Source: Dendrophyllia cribrosa (lineage: Eukaryota; Cnidaria; Anthozoa; Scleractinia; Dendrophylliidae). Taken from it: DNA of 64,000 bases. Numbering within the stretch: position 1 is the stretch's first letter; every line of letters begins with the position of its first letter. The translations under genes were made by a program, and so were the position numbers. Location of the stretch: NCBI GenBank assembly GCA_024195265.1, contig JAJLRJ010000014.1, positions 22,817,009 to 22,881,008 of the forward strand, read 5' to 3'. A model generated the notes under the pieces. That model did no database searches, was not told the DNA's origin, and was given only the letters and a program-made list of their open reading frames with translations. This document shows positions 10,584-21,518 of this stretch, in pieces.

Positions 10584-13500
10584 GTATAGCGTGTTTATTT
10601 ATTTACCTATATAATCGATAACTTTTACATTTTGACTTGTGTCGAATAAGAAAACATGCTAATGTTTTCTATCTTTTACTTTATATTACGTGAACTGGGA
10701 AGATAGAGTCAATTCCCATTTTAAAACAGGCTTCTCTCATCATAGAGTACTAACGCTTATTGGGATTATTTTAATAGATCATTTGCTTCTGTTAAAAGCT
10801 AATATATATCTTACCATTTTTTTCTGCATTCGTGACCTTTCATTCTAAAAATGCACCACATGTCGACACATTTAGGTCTTACACTGGAAAAATATTTGAT
10901 TGTGTTAATTTTTTGCAGATGGAATGTTTCGTGAGGTCGACAAACTCAATACGGACATCACAGCGTTATGGCTCAGAGCTGCCCTTATAGTTTCCTACTT
11001 ATCAATAGCCATAACTTTGGCTTTGGGTGGTGTGTATTTTGGTGCGTATGTTTGTTTATTTTATCTGTGTTTTAGTTCCATTTTAGGCAAAATCTAACGA
11101 GGGAACATTAAGAAACGTTTTTAGTCAGATTTCGTGATGTTCGTTTCACTTAGCACTTGGAATTGAAAGGGTGACGTTTGGATTCACTTCCGTGGTCAAT
11201 CTATGGTTCATTGTGTCTTTCTCTCGAGTTTATCGATAAAACCCTTAAAATGTTAGCATTTAAAAGGGTATTCATAAGTACTTCAACCCTGTGTTTTTTT
11301 GCCGGTTTTCTGAGAGAAAATTAAGGTTTATTGCATTCTACTAAAATGTTTCCGACTCTCCTTTTCATCTTGTACTGTATTAATTATTCCTGAAGCTTCC
11401 TTATGGTCCAGTTAAATAGCATCATTAATAAGTATATTTTAACCCTTCAATACCCAAGAGTGCCAAGTCCAAATTCGAGAAAAATCCCAAATTTCATTTT
11501 GTAAAATATTGAAAAAGAAATAGTATTATGCAAAAGCGCTGCCGAAGAGGTTTTATTTAAATGGTCACACCATAATATTTCGTCCACAGACTTAAAAGTT
11601 AGAACTACACTACATGTCTCCATTATTGACTCTGGGAGTGAAAGGATTTATAGCCGGTTGATATATTTGATCAATAGACTGCATTCGAACGCAAGGTCAA
11701 AGCCCATGACTCGTTCATTTAAATAAACACAGAACTAATTATTTTCTAAATGCACGAAATAAGCGACGAAATAATCGATGCTTTTAGCCATACGTCCATC
11801 AAGTTGTAGATGCATTTAGGAAGTTGTTTCGCCGGAAGGCTGGTACTTAGGACCTTATCATATGCATGAGCATGGCGCCTATCATTTTCCCTTACGCCTT
11901 TTAACTTCCAACAGTACCAAAGATAAAAATTCATATAAAATCTCAAATTTCATTTTGTAAAATATTGAAAAACAAATGGTACCAGGCAAAAGTGCTGCTG
12001 AAGAGGTTTCATTTGAATGGTCACACCATAGGATTTTGTCCACAGACTCAAAAGTTAGAACTACACTGCAGTCTCCATAATTGACTCTGGGAGTGAAAGG
12101 GTTAGCCTTTTCACGATTGTCCATGGCCATCTTTTTCTCAGGTTGATTCTCATTGGTTCCCTGAGCCTCCAAATTTTATACGGACCGCTTAGGAATTGGC
12201 CATTTTCTGTTCACAGTCCGCTATTTTCCCGTTTTGTTTGTACATTTCGATCGTTAAGTTCATTCAGCTGTCATCAGGGGACTATGATAAGTCTATTTCA
12301 TAATGACGTCATCTACTACAACTAACATAATCATTCAGTTTTTTTTCTTATGTTAATTAGGGCTGCTGTTATTAGCTCCACTGGGATTATAAAAATTTTA
12401 AATAAGAAAGGAAAAATGAAATTAATTCTAGTAGTTGTAATAATTGTGTTTTAGGAAAAAACGTATAAAATACATACTTTATCCCTATAATTTTGGCAAA
12501 GCGTTTGCGAAAATGCAGGTACTTTCGCGCGCACGCTCAGTCACAAAAAAACACCATAAGAAAGTACTAAAAGTTCACACGTTTGAATTTTATTCACAGT
12601 CGCAAACGTTAGAACCACATCATTTCGTGTTTCAGGAATCTGTCAATAAATAAAGAGCTCAAAGTGCATTTGCACCCGTATGCATAAACTGTTAGAAAAT
12701 ACTGTATTTTTTAGATAAAATATAACCGCGTTTACTTCTCTTTTCTCTTTATTTAGCACTGTCAACATTAGACGGAAGTCGGGAAGCATTCGGATTTGCG
12801 GTAAGATTTTTTTTCTCAAGAAAAATTAAAGGCTTAAAATAATACAATATATCAAGACTTAAATTCAGACAATGGAACATATGTATGCATAGAAATATTT
12901 CTTAAAGCGAATACGACAACTTTTACAGACATGTCAGGAGTTCAACTCCCATCATCAGTGTGATGTTACGGTAATTTACAAAGCTTAAGGAACTTGGTAA
13001 CAGATTGATTTGAATTACAATGATAATTTTAAATTCAATTGTTTTACTTGTTGGTTTAACGATGGATTTTACCACTGATGGATGTGGAGGGCTTCTTTGA
13101 TGTTTAGATTGATGCTCATGGGAGCTGTGTCAAGTATTTCAAAACAATCACTATTACATAGCTCACGACATCCCTTTGAGCTCTCAAGGTGTTTGTAGTT
13201 GTAGTATTCGCTTTGAGAATTATTATCAGTTCCTGCTACTCAGACCGTATAGAAATATTTGTTTTTCTAATGTTTTGTGGTTATTTTGTTGAGACAAAGT
13301 CAGAAATTAAGTCGAAAACGTGCAATCTTTTCATCTGCAGTTTAGCTGATGAACAAACAATAACTAATTTACCAGACAAGACCAATCATAACCACAGAGA
13401 CTTGCAATTATTTTAGGTTGCACTTTTAATAAACTTAGCTTTTAATACTACAGCGCCATGTTGGCGAGAACATATTAAATTTAATAGAAACTGTGCGTAT

Positions 13501-16500
13501 CAATTTTGAACCATTACAACATGTTTATATATATTAAAAAATGCAACTTTATTTTCTCGCGATGTTTCCAGTACGTTATTATCTGCTGGTATATACTTGC
13601 TTCATGGGCCTTTGTTAACCTACTATGCAGAAAATACAATTTCATTTCCTCGCGACATTTCCATTGTGTCTATCGGCGTCGACTTGCTTTACATGCCGCC
13701 TTTGTTAATATTAAATTAGATCTGCTGTGCAGAAAATTCTGTGGTTTTCTTTTTATTTAAATATATTTGAATAGGTGTGAAATTGCTATTATTCAGGCAG
13801 AATTGGGTATTTTTCTTCTAGAGTAAAGTAAAAATTCTGACAAAAAAATGTTTTCATGCATGCTGTTTCGTACGTGAGAATACATTTTGTTCTACTTCCC
13901 GTCAGCAACTATTCAAGTCCGTTTTTTATGTTTAATTGAAAAGTTACTGAATCACTGAGAGACGAAGTTTCGACAAGGTTGTCAAAAAAAGTGCTTCAAA
14001 ACTATTAATTTTTCATGGCCTTGGTTTTCGAACAGCTGGGTTGAATGTTGTAATAATCTTTCTAATTATTTTGAATGTATTTGTTTCCTCTTCTGGACTA
14101 AAAAGATGGTCAACACATTTAAAAGGAATTAAATTGTCTTTTCTGAGAAGTGACGGTGTTACGTTATTTGAAGACTACACGTACAAAACATTCAGTTGAA
14201 AATATTAGTCCTGTGGATTTTTTTAGTAGAGATTTAACGAGCTTCAATGTATAGCTTTCGAGTTGAAGGATGCATTCAAATTATTCCTTCTCTAACGTAT
14301 ACCACATGCCCTTTACTTATTCGTTTATCGCGTCCGTCTGGCCGCGTATCCATACACCCACCCGTTTAATAACTTCAATTATCATGCGGTGAATTTTTTC
14401 TTCCTTTTCATTGGTCGAGAGCCCGCACGTGACCTGCGAATAGCTGCTTACGAATAATTCTGCTCATGCGCACAACGGTGCAAAGTTGTTTTGCTGCGAA
14501 TAATTGTTCTGCTCCCGTCCTTTACAATGGCAGCCCAATTTCAGCTCTGTTTTTGCAGTTATGAATAAATATTAAATTGAAAAACCAACTCGGTGATGGA
14601 ATGATAAAATAATTATTAAACTCGGCTATCGCAAAATATCGTGATTTGTCAGTGGCGATCAGAGGCAATAATTTGCCGAAGGCTGAGACAAATCATTTAT
14701 CTGCTCGCCACTGACAATTACGATATTTAATTTTGCTCAACCTCGTCCAATAATTAATAAATAACGGTAAGATCATGCTGATCATATCAGTGAGCGGTGA
14801 CATTAAGTCGTTGGACTTGTCTCCTTTACCTTCTCATACCAAATCAGGACGAAAAGATCACGGACGCAGTTCTCGATTTTGTAGTCTATCCTATACCCCA
14901 TTCACACCAACGGTTAAACATGTATAAATGTTGTTTTGTTTAAAACAGCTTTAGAAAAATATCTCCTAACCTCCCGTAATATTTGGAGTGTAATTTTTAC
15001 TAAAAGAAACTTCATGGACTCTATTACCATTCCAGGTTGTTTGAGTCATATACATTTAAAGTGCCACTACGACGAAAATTTTTGTATTTCTTTTTCGCTT
15101 TTTTTAACGCAGATGTATCTAATAGGTTTAGACAAATGCGAACTGCTATAACTTAGATTGATATATTCTTACACAGCCGAGAAATAGCTGGCCGAAAACC
15201 CACGAAAATCACGTAAAATCCGTCCGCCATTACTCCATTCATAAATCCGAGCCCACGTTCTACTGGTTTGCGATCTGGTACACGTGACTTGATTTGTGTC
15301 GTCAATGACTCAACGCGGTTCCCTCTGGGTCACAGACAACAAAGCCAAAAGGCACGTGTTGAGTCATTGACGTCACAAAATCTTTAGGCCAACTCGATCC
15401 AACTCTCAGGGTTCGGTCCCGGTCATTTTTGAATTGAGTAATGGCGGCAAACCGAATTCGAAATGTAAAGTTAAAATAATGGCACTTCCCGTACGAGTTT
15501 TGACTTGAAACTTCGCAAGGTAAGTAACGAGTACTTATATTTTCAAAATATGAAGAGAACAGAAAATGTATATCTTTGATCATAGTGGCACTTTAAAAAC
15601 GTTCAAAATAGAGGCTAAAATGTAGTTAAACTAAACATTTAAACATGTTTAACCGTTGTTGTAAATGGGGCTCTAGTCACATATACTTTTTTAATATTTT
15701 TATGTGTCCCCAAATTAGTATGGGTTTACCCAGGCTATAAGGTCTTTTGACACTTAAATAAAGTTTCTATCTATCTATCTATCTATCATTTCACATTCTT
15801 GGGTTGGGTGGGTGGGGCTTTCATTTGCACTTGTTACAAGCCGACTTTCGATTTCATCCCCACTTGGTTAAAATTGTAAGCACAATTGACATATACATAT
15901 GGAAAATGAGCTGTACAAATACGTTATTATTATCATCATCTTTTCTCCTCTTTCGTTTCTTCTCGACGTCCTTCTTGACTTCCCTTTTTAGGGCCTGGCT
16001 AAACTAGGAAACTTTGTTGCGAAAACATTGTTTCTTCTATAGTGGCTAAACTGGGAATCATTTTTGTCGGCAGAAAAAGTTTTCGTTTGGAAAGCAACAA
16101 TGTTTATGACTTGATTCAATAACATTTCCTCGCGTTCGGAAAGCAAAGTTTGTGTCGCAACAAAGGTTTCTCGCACAGCTAAACTAGCAAACATGTGCGT
16201 CCACAACAAACGTTCCTAGTTTAGTCAGGCCCATAGGCTGTCATTCATTCTTTGTTTTTATTTTCCTTTATGCACTTATATATCTTCCTAACATTTCTAG
16301 TTCGCAGCCTTTTTAAACGCCTGCTCTTCAGCAGTGGTAGTGTGGCGCTTCTGGGGAATAAAAGGACGGCAATACTCATTCGAAAGAGAAAGGATGTAAG
16401 CAAATGTCTGCTTTTCTTGCTTTGGGTTTTCACGTTCAAATCCAAAAGATATTTCAATAAACTGTTCATCAAGGACATTTGTCAGATGGTAACTAGTGAT

Positions 16501-19500
16501 GATAAAATGTATTTACCCCATTTTTTATGAAATCCGTTATATTTTTCCGTTCGTTTTTTTAGGTGACGTAATACGGGCAACAAAACCGTACATTACTCGT
16601 CGCGCAACAATGTTGCGTTGAATGCAGGTTGCAGCCCTGATGTTGCGCGTATTACCACCTACGCACGCAACAAATGTTCATGTTGCTAGAGAAAGTAGAA
16701 GCGACGTCCACTCTCTGAAACTTGAAAATTTGTTGCGCGCGTTGGTGGTAATACGCGCAACATCAGGGCTGCAACCTGCATGTAACGCAACATTGTTGCG
16801 TGACAAGTTGTACGATTGTGTTGCTCGTATTACTTCACGGATTCGCAACATTGATTAGTGAAACGGGAATTCAAAAAATCATTGCTAATTGTTAGCATCC
16901 AAAATTTTTGGTGCTCAGACTTGGGATTACCTTTCTTTCGACACTTTTTTACAACAATAACAATATAACAACAATAACCTTTATTTACATCCATAACTGA
17001 GAAATTTACATTTTTAGATAGCTAATAATTAAGTTACAAAATAATGATACATTACATGATATCATAGTACGATATATTAAATCGTTGAGGTTAGAAACAT
17101 GAAACAAAACTTGCACGTTTCTGCTGTTCTGGAATTAGGAGTGTTTCGCATTCACGAGTTGGCTCATAGGAGCCTTTGATTTATTTTTGAGGAGAGGGGA
17201 AAATGGAGTACCTGGAGAAAAACCTCTTAGAGCAACACCCACACCCTACACCACCCCTGCTCGGTTCACTCACTTTATTGTAATGTTATCTTTTTTTTGC
17301 AGAGCTTGTATGATAATCGGTGGATGTTTTGTTCTCTCCGGTTGCGCTATTCTATCCAAAGCAATCTACATGCTGGTGATTGACAACGAATCAAAGAGGG
17401 TACGAAAAGATACGTCTAAGAAGTTACAATCATTTAATCAAGAGAAAATAATCTACATCATTCCTATCAATCTCAGAGTCAATAAAGGGGACATGTAGTG
17501 GTTTTTCTAACTTTTGCGTCTGTCGATCGATATCAATCAAGTGTCGGTCCATATGTCGATCGAGTGTCGGTGGATATATCGATCAAGTGTTGGTCGAAAT
17601 GTCGATCGAATATCGGTCGATATACCGACGATTAAATGTCAGGTAACTCTCAAATAAAGCAGGGACCACTTGGACAAACAGCACGGTGAAGTGAAGCTGG
17701 ATCTTGGTGGAGATTAAATGTCGGTCGATATATCGAGCGAGTGTCGAATCGACAAATATATATAGACCGACACCACTGCTCGGTTGGTAGTATTTTGTTG
17801 TATAGGATTTTGATGTTTTTAGGGACACTGTCCCGCTAAAATAGCAAAATTTCGCTGAGCTTCCATTTCCACGTTATATCGCCAAATACCACCAAATATA
17901 CAACTTAATTGGATAAAAAGATTCTATAGAGCAAAACCAAATCAGTAGTTTGGAGATAAAGTGCAGGATTGCAAGGATTGAAGTGGATTACAGTTCATGA
18001 AAAACACGTTATTTCAGCCGGGACAGTGTCCCTTTAAACTATTATTGCTTATCTTTTTCAGAACACAGCTGTGTTATTTACTACGTTTGCAACATTTGGT
18101 CTCATGGTATTGTTAGCTTGGTTTAAGTACCACATTGCCTACAAAGTGGATAGCAGGGCTCTCAGAACAGACGGTAAGACAGTCAAAAATCAAAATAGTA
18201 GTTGTTATTACTGATAATACACAGTAACTGATTTAGTATCTTTAAACACGAAGGCGCACAATAAAAGGTACTTGGCCTCTCCCATTTTCAACAACTTATA
18301 CTTTCAATTTATTTTCATGTTTGAACTTCTTCAGAATGCTTGTATTGCTGAAAAAACGTTATTTGACAACAGAGAAGTGTTTTCCCTCAGTATTCCTCTA
18401 GTGGCCGATTAAAGTAAGTCAGCAACAAATGTATCGTCAGAAATAGCGCCAGGACTTAATGAGGTCGAAAACACGGAGATGTCATATGCCCCGGGGTGCC
18501 CTGAGAGCATGCTAATGCCCCCCCCCCGGGGGGGGGGGGGTACTTAACAAAGTTTTGTACGGGGATGCTCTGCCCCGAGGTCCAAACCCTTACTCTTTCA
18601 TATACCGTTTTGACAGAAAAGGTACCCCTTTCATATACCTTTCATTGAAAATGGTACCCCTTTCATATAGCCTTTAGGTGCGTCTGTTTGATTTTATGGC
18701 AGTTTTCCCTGCTTTTTTTGTGCTTCAACTCGTGTTTTCCCTACCTTTTCCTATTCTTCCTGAAATCCCTACCCTTTCATATACTTCAACTCGTGAAATC
18801 CCGACCCTTTCATATACCACCAGCCTGAAAAAGGTACCCCTTTCGGGCGGAGCATCCCCGTATAGCCCATTATAGGGAGTATCCCCCCCCCCCCCCCCCC
18901 CCCCTGGGACAAATGCCCAATCCACCGTGATTCGAACGTGAGCAAATGCCCACAAATACCCCGGGGATCGACTAAAGCATTATAGCAACATTTTCACGCT
19001 AGATAAATTATCTACACCCCTAAGTTAAACGTGATATTTTTCCAACAGCTTTCAACTCGACGGCAGAAGCTGTGATGGCGTTTGTGACGGCCATGAGTGA
19101 TATTATCAACGTTCAAAATCCAAACGTCTGGTTTTTAGATGCTTCTGCTGCCATCTTCGTTGCCTTTGTTCTTTTTATTTATGGCGTCAGGTAAATCATC
19201 GCTGCAGATCAGAGAACACAACAGACCGACAACAATATAAGAATTGGTATAGAATACATGACAATACAATAGACTGGGCATTATTTGTTGGTTCGATAAG
19301 GGGGGAAGGGGGCGGGTCCCCGGGCTCCTCTCTTTGATCCGCTACTGCGCGGAGGTGTGAACGACGTTATTAACAACCTTATGATTTTACTATTTTGTGT
19401 TATTAATAAAAGTAATGATTCTATACAGTTCACGCTATATTTGGCAGATTTTTGTTCAAACGGTGGATAGCGCTATCCACCGGATATATAAATCACTATC

Positions 19501-19743
19501 CAGTGGATAGCGCTATCAACCTTTTGAACAACTGGGGCCAGACTCATAGTTAACTAGATATTCTCGTATAGCTTGACTTACAGAAACTATGAGTTCTGTT
19601 TTAGGTAAACTGTTTCATCCTTGTTTTCGTTTTGTCGTCATGCTTAACTACACTTGTATGTGATTTTCTGTCTTCTTCTTTCTTCTTCTTCCTCTTCTTC
19701 TTCTTCCTCTCCTTCTTCTTCTTCTTCTTCTTCTTCTTCTTCT

Positions 19744-19782
<39 letters not shown>

Positions 19783-20955
19783 TCCTCTTCTTCTGCTTCT
19801 TCTTCTTCTTTGTCGTCGTTGTCGTCGTCGTCGTCGTCTTCGTCGTCTTCATCTTCTTCGTCTTCTTCTTCGTTGTCGTTGTCGTCGTCGTCGTCGTCGT
19901 CGTCTTGGTCGTCGTAATCGTCGTCTTCGTATTCGTCGTCGTCGTCTTCTTCTTCTTCTTCGGCTTCGTCGTTGACGTCTTCTTTTTCGTCGCCTTCTTC
20001 GTCTTCTTCTTCTTCTTCGTCGTCGTCGTCGTCTTTGTCGTCTTCTTCTTTGTCGTCTTCTGTCTTCTTCTTCGTTTTCGTCGTCTTCATCGTCTTCTTC
20101 TTTGTCTTCTTCTTCGGCTTCGTCGTCGCCTTCTTCTTCTTCGTCGTCGTCGTCTTTGTCGTTTTCTTCGTCATCGTCGTCGTCGTCCTCCTCCTCTTCG
20201 TCTTCTTCGTTGTCGTCGTCGTCCTCGTTGCCTTCGTCTTCGTCGTCGTCATCGTCGTCGTTGTTATCATCGTCTTCGTCGTTTTCATCTTCTTCGTCTT
20301 CTTCTTCTTCGTCGTCGTCGTCTTCTTTTTCGTCGTCTACGTCGTCACCTTCTTCGTCGTCGTCTTCTTCTTCGTCATCGTCTTCTTCTTCTTCGTCGTC
20401 GTCGACGTCTTCGTCTTAGTCTTCGTCTTCGTCTTCGTCCTCGTCTTCGTCGTCTTCGTCGTCTTCGTCGTCTTCGTCTTCTTATTCGTCTTCCTATTCT
20501 TCGTTTTCTTCGTCGTCTTCTTCGTCTTCATGGTCTTCGTCTTCTTTTTCGTCTTCTTCGTCGTCGCCTTCTTCTTCTTCGTCTTCTCCTTTGTCTTTTT
20601 CTTCGGCTTCGTCGTCGTCTTCTTCTTCTTCGTCTTCTTCTTCTTCGTCTTCTTCTTCTTCGTCTTCTTCTTCTTCGTCTTCTTCTTCTTCGTCTTCTTC
20701 TTCTTTGTCTTCGTCTTCGTCTTCCTCTTCATCGTTTTATTCATCGTCTTTTTCTCCTTCTTCTTCTTCTTCTTTTTTTTCTTCGTCTTCTTTATCATCT
20801 TCTTAATCTCAGTCTTTTTCTTCTTCGTCATCGTCTTCTTCTTTTCCTTCTGTGTGTGCTTGTTTTGAAATATTTTTTGGAATTTTTTTTTTTGCAGAAC
20901 AATAATAGAACTTGTGCTCACCAAAGAAGTGACATTAGCCGATCCAAGCAAGTAA
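10439..20955 (+). CDS. TMEM163-like zinc transporter, complete 8-exon gene
   Basis: The eight exons are 10439-10583, 10919-11041, 12757-12800, 16301-16395, 17303-17399, 18062-18173, 19049-19190 and 20898-20955. All junctions are GT/AG and in phase, giving 816 bases (271 residues plus TAA). The product has a hydrophilic N-terminus (1-48) and about six hydrophobic segments near residues 65-90, 104-122, 136-160, 170-195, 213-228 and 233-252. The end of the protein (ALRTDAFNS...WFLDASAAIFVAF...IYGVR) closely resembles vertebrate TMEM163/SV31 (ALITDGFNS...WYLDGSIGVLIG...YGVK). TMEM163 is a zinc-binding six-pass protein of the cation-diffusion-facilitator superfamily, found on vesicle and plasma membranes. 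Its length fits the family (human about 289). Oddity: the DxxxD pair in the second helix seems to be replaced by A and N. The start is the ATG at 10439. Confidence 0.88.
10919..11041 (+). CDS. TMEM163-like exon 2 (helix 1)
   Basis: Acceptor TTTTTTGCAG and donor G|GTGCGT. Encodes MFREVDKLNTDITALWLRAA followed by the first hydrophobic helix (LIVSYLSIAITLALGGVYF). Confidence 0.82.
11455..11660 (-). repeat. Short dispersed copy of the 104-bp satellite family
   Basis: Contains TTTAAATGGTCACACCATAA, then ACAGACTTAAAAGTTAGAAC and GACTCTGGGAGTGAAAGG. This is the variant subfamily also seen at 11930-12110, 27497-27640 and 45540-45900. Lies in an intron of the TMEM163-like gene. Confidence 0.7.
11930..12110 (-). 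repeat. Second dispersed copy of the satellite-family variant
   Basis: Shares CAAATTTCATTTTGTAAAAT, GGTCACACCATAGGATTT and GACTCTGGGAGTGAAAGGGT with the copy about 470 bp upstream, in the same orientation. Intronic. Confidence 0.7.
12302..12440. mobile_element. MITE family B, solo copy
   Basis: Ends ATGACGTCATCTACTACAAC and TCTAGTAGTTGTAATAATTG are imperfect inverted repeats. The body resembles the element nested at 55642-55829. Intronic. Confidence 0.6.
12757..12800 (+). CDS. TMEM163-like exon 3 (short)
   Basis: A 44-base exon between TTTATTTAG and GTAAGA encodes ALSTLDGSREAFGFA. The final GFA corresponds to the GFAFD start of helix 2 in TMEM163. It ends in phase 0. Confidence 0.72.
15056..15597. 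mobile_element. MITE family C, copy 1 (about 540 bp)
   Basis: Short terminal inverted repeats TTTAAAGTGCCACTAC and TAGTGGCACTTTAAA enclose a body almost identical to 29712-30255. There is no transposase. Confidence 0.82.
15991..16232. mobile_element. MITE D with GGGCCTGGCTAAACTAGGA ends
   Basis: Starts GGGCCTGGCTAAACTAGGA and ends TCCTAGTTTAGTCAGGCCC, with related TAAACTRGGAA motifs inside. It ends about 70 bp before TMEM163-like exon 4. Confidence 0.82.
16301..16395 (+). CDS. TMEM163-like exon 4 (helix 2)
   Basis: Found by phase: only this 95-base exon (acceptor ATTTCTAG, donor AT|GTAAGC) links exon 3 (phase 0) to exon 5 (needs two bases). It encodes FAAFLNACSSAVVVWRFWG, matching the family's FDAVLDILSSAIVLWRY helix. 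The positions of the two conserved Asp are Ala and Asn here. Confidence 0.78.
16562..16838. mobile_element. MITE E with GTTGCG-rich arms
   Basis: Terminal inverted repeats (GTGACGTAATACGGGCAACA / TGTTGCTCGTATTACTTCAC) and an inner palindrome (GCAACATCAGGGCTGCAACC and its complement). It is related in style, and by its GCAACATTGTTGCG core, to the element at 49442-49680. Confidence 0.82.
17303..17399 (+). CDS. TMEM163-like exon 5 (helix 3)
   Basis: Acceptor TTTTTTTTGCAG, donor AGG|GTACGA. Encodes the hydrophobic ACMIIGGCFVLSGCAILSKA and ends with NESKR. Confidence 0.82.
17518..17810. repeat. Degenerate TCGATCGA/GTGTCGGT-type short repeats
   Basis: Repeated phrases such as GTCGATCGAGTGTCGGT and TATATCGATCAAGTGT recur every 20-30 bp. 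The stretch begins inside a fragment of the satellite family (ATGTAGTGGTTTTTCTAACT). Intronic. Confidence 0.6.
17822..18034. mobile_element. MITE F with GGGACACTGTCCC ends
   Basis: Ends AGGGACACTGTCCCGCTAAA and CAGCCGGGACAGTGTCCCTT. Related body sequence (TGCAGGATTGCAAGGAT, ACCACCAAATATACAACTTA) occurs in inverse orientation at 24785-24935 and 26815-26945, and in part at 48055-48100. It ends only 28 bp before TMEM163-like exon 6. Confidence 0.78.
18062..18173 (+). CDS. TMEM163-like exon 6 (helix 4)
   Basis: Acceptor CTTTTTCAG, donor ACG|GTAAGA. Encodes a helix (TAVLFTTFATFGLMVLLAWF) and then KVDSRALRTD, the segment leading into the conserved TDxFNS motif. Confidence 0.85.
18528..18904. mobile_element. 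Poly-G/poly-C-ended repeat element, copy 2
   Basis: The G run (18528-18540, directly preceded by a C run) is followed by TACTTAACAAAGTTTTGTAC and GGGGATGCTCTGCCCCG. The right end is CGGGCGGAGCATCCCCG and a C run (18883-18904). Same body as copy 1, shorter inside. Lies in intron 6 of the TMEM163-like gene. Confidence 0.82.
19049..19190 (+). CDS. TMEM163-like exon 7 (helices 5 and 6)
   Basis: Acceptor TTCCAACAG, donor CAG|GTAAAT. Encodes AFNSTAEAVMAFVTAMSDII and VWFLDASAAIFVAFVLFIYG. This is the part most like TMEM163 and keeps the Asp of the TDAFNS motif together with exon 6. Confidence 0.88.
19448..19533. repeat. Small palindromic element with GGATAGCGCTATCC
   Basis: GTTCAAACGGTGGATAGCGC is mirrored by GCGCTATCAACCTTTTGAAC, with AATCACTATCCAGTGGATAG at the centre. 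A short MITE-like palindrome. Confidence 0.7.
19665..20870. repeat. 1.2-kb TTC/GTC triplet tract in the last intron
   Basis: Almost uninterrupted CTT/TTC and GTC triplets, nearly all pyrimidine plus G on the + strand. Long frames rich in Ser, Phe/Val or Leu/Arg (+) and Glu/Asp or Lys/Thr (-) are repeat artefacts. One + strand frame runs into exon 8 out of frame and is not a gene. The tract ends about 25 bp before the exon 8 splice acceptor. Confidence 0.93.
20898..20955 (+). CDS. TMEM163-like exon 8 (C-terminal tail and stop)
   Basis: Acceptor TTTTTTTGCAG follows the long pyrimidine tract. Encodes RTIIELVLTKEVTLADPSK and stops at TAA 20953-20955. The tail is short and hydrophilic. Confidence 0.78.
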
Positions 20956-21518
20956 CTCGGTTCCGTCCTGGGTAATGTGAACCTGTACCATGAAATTTGT
21001 AGCAACTCTCGTATGATTGGCCTCTGTTGTGTTTACCGTATTTTGGTGTAGTTCTATAGGCAGTAGTTGGTTGGCTTCATGGGTTAAAACTAGTGTAACG
21101 ACTTCAACTGGATTCGTATTTGTATCTATGTTGGAAATTATTTTAAACTACAATCCTTTGGCTAAAATGCGGCACATATATTTCCTTTTCTCGCCGGCCG
21201 CACAAGTGTTGAAATCCATTGTATAAAGATGAAGATGACTCCCGTTCAGATTGAGGTTGTCCAAACATAGCAAAGTGTATAACAAGAAGCGTAACATCAT
21301 CAAGTAATGATAAACTATTCACTCGATTGTGACTCCCACTTAGGTTATTGAAGCATCAGTCATTGTCAACGACAACAGCTATTTGCAGAACCACACTGAC
21401 CCGGGCAATCACACTCGACAGCTTATCAGCAACATGTTTATAACAGCAATCACCATGAGTCTACAAACCTAATAATAAATATATTGTCTGGTGAATGCCT
21501 CTCCCTTTTTAAAAAGGT
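20956..21518. other. Presumed 3' UTR and intergenic sequence after the TMEM163-like gene
   Basis: No exon is recognised. AATAATAAATATAT near 21470 could carry a polyadenylation signal, but this cannot be settled here. Confidence 0.35.

Larger units (their letters stand above)
12801..16300. other. Intron 3 of the TMEM163-like gene
   Basis: A 3.5-kb intron. It holds the 540-bp MITE C copy at 15056-15597, a (CTAT)n run at 15770-15787 and MITE D at 15991-16232. No coding sequence is recognised between 12801 and 15055. Confidence 0.5.

Noticed and set aside
19632..20975. A 447-residue open frame, the longest in the window, overlapping the last TMEM163-like exon
   Set aside because: It is made of TTC/GTC triplets read as Phe/Val/Leu/Arg runs and enters exon 8 in the wrong frame. 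The splice-based model explains the exon.
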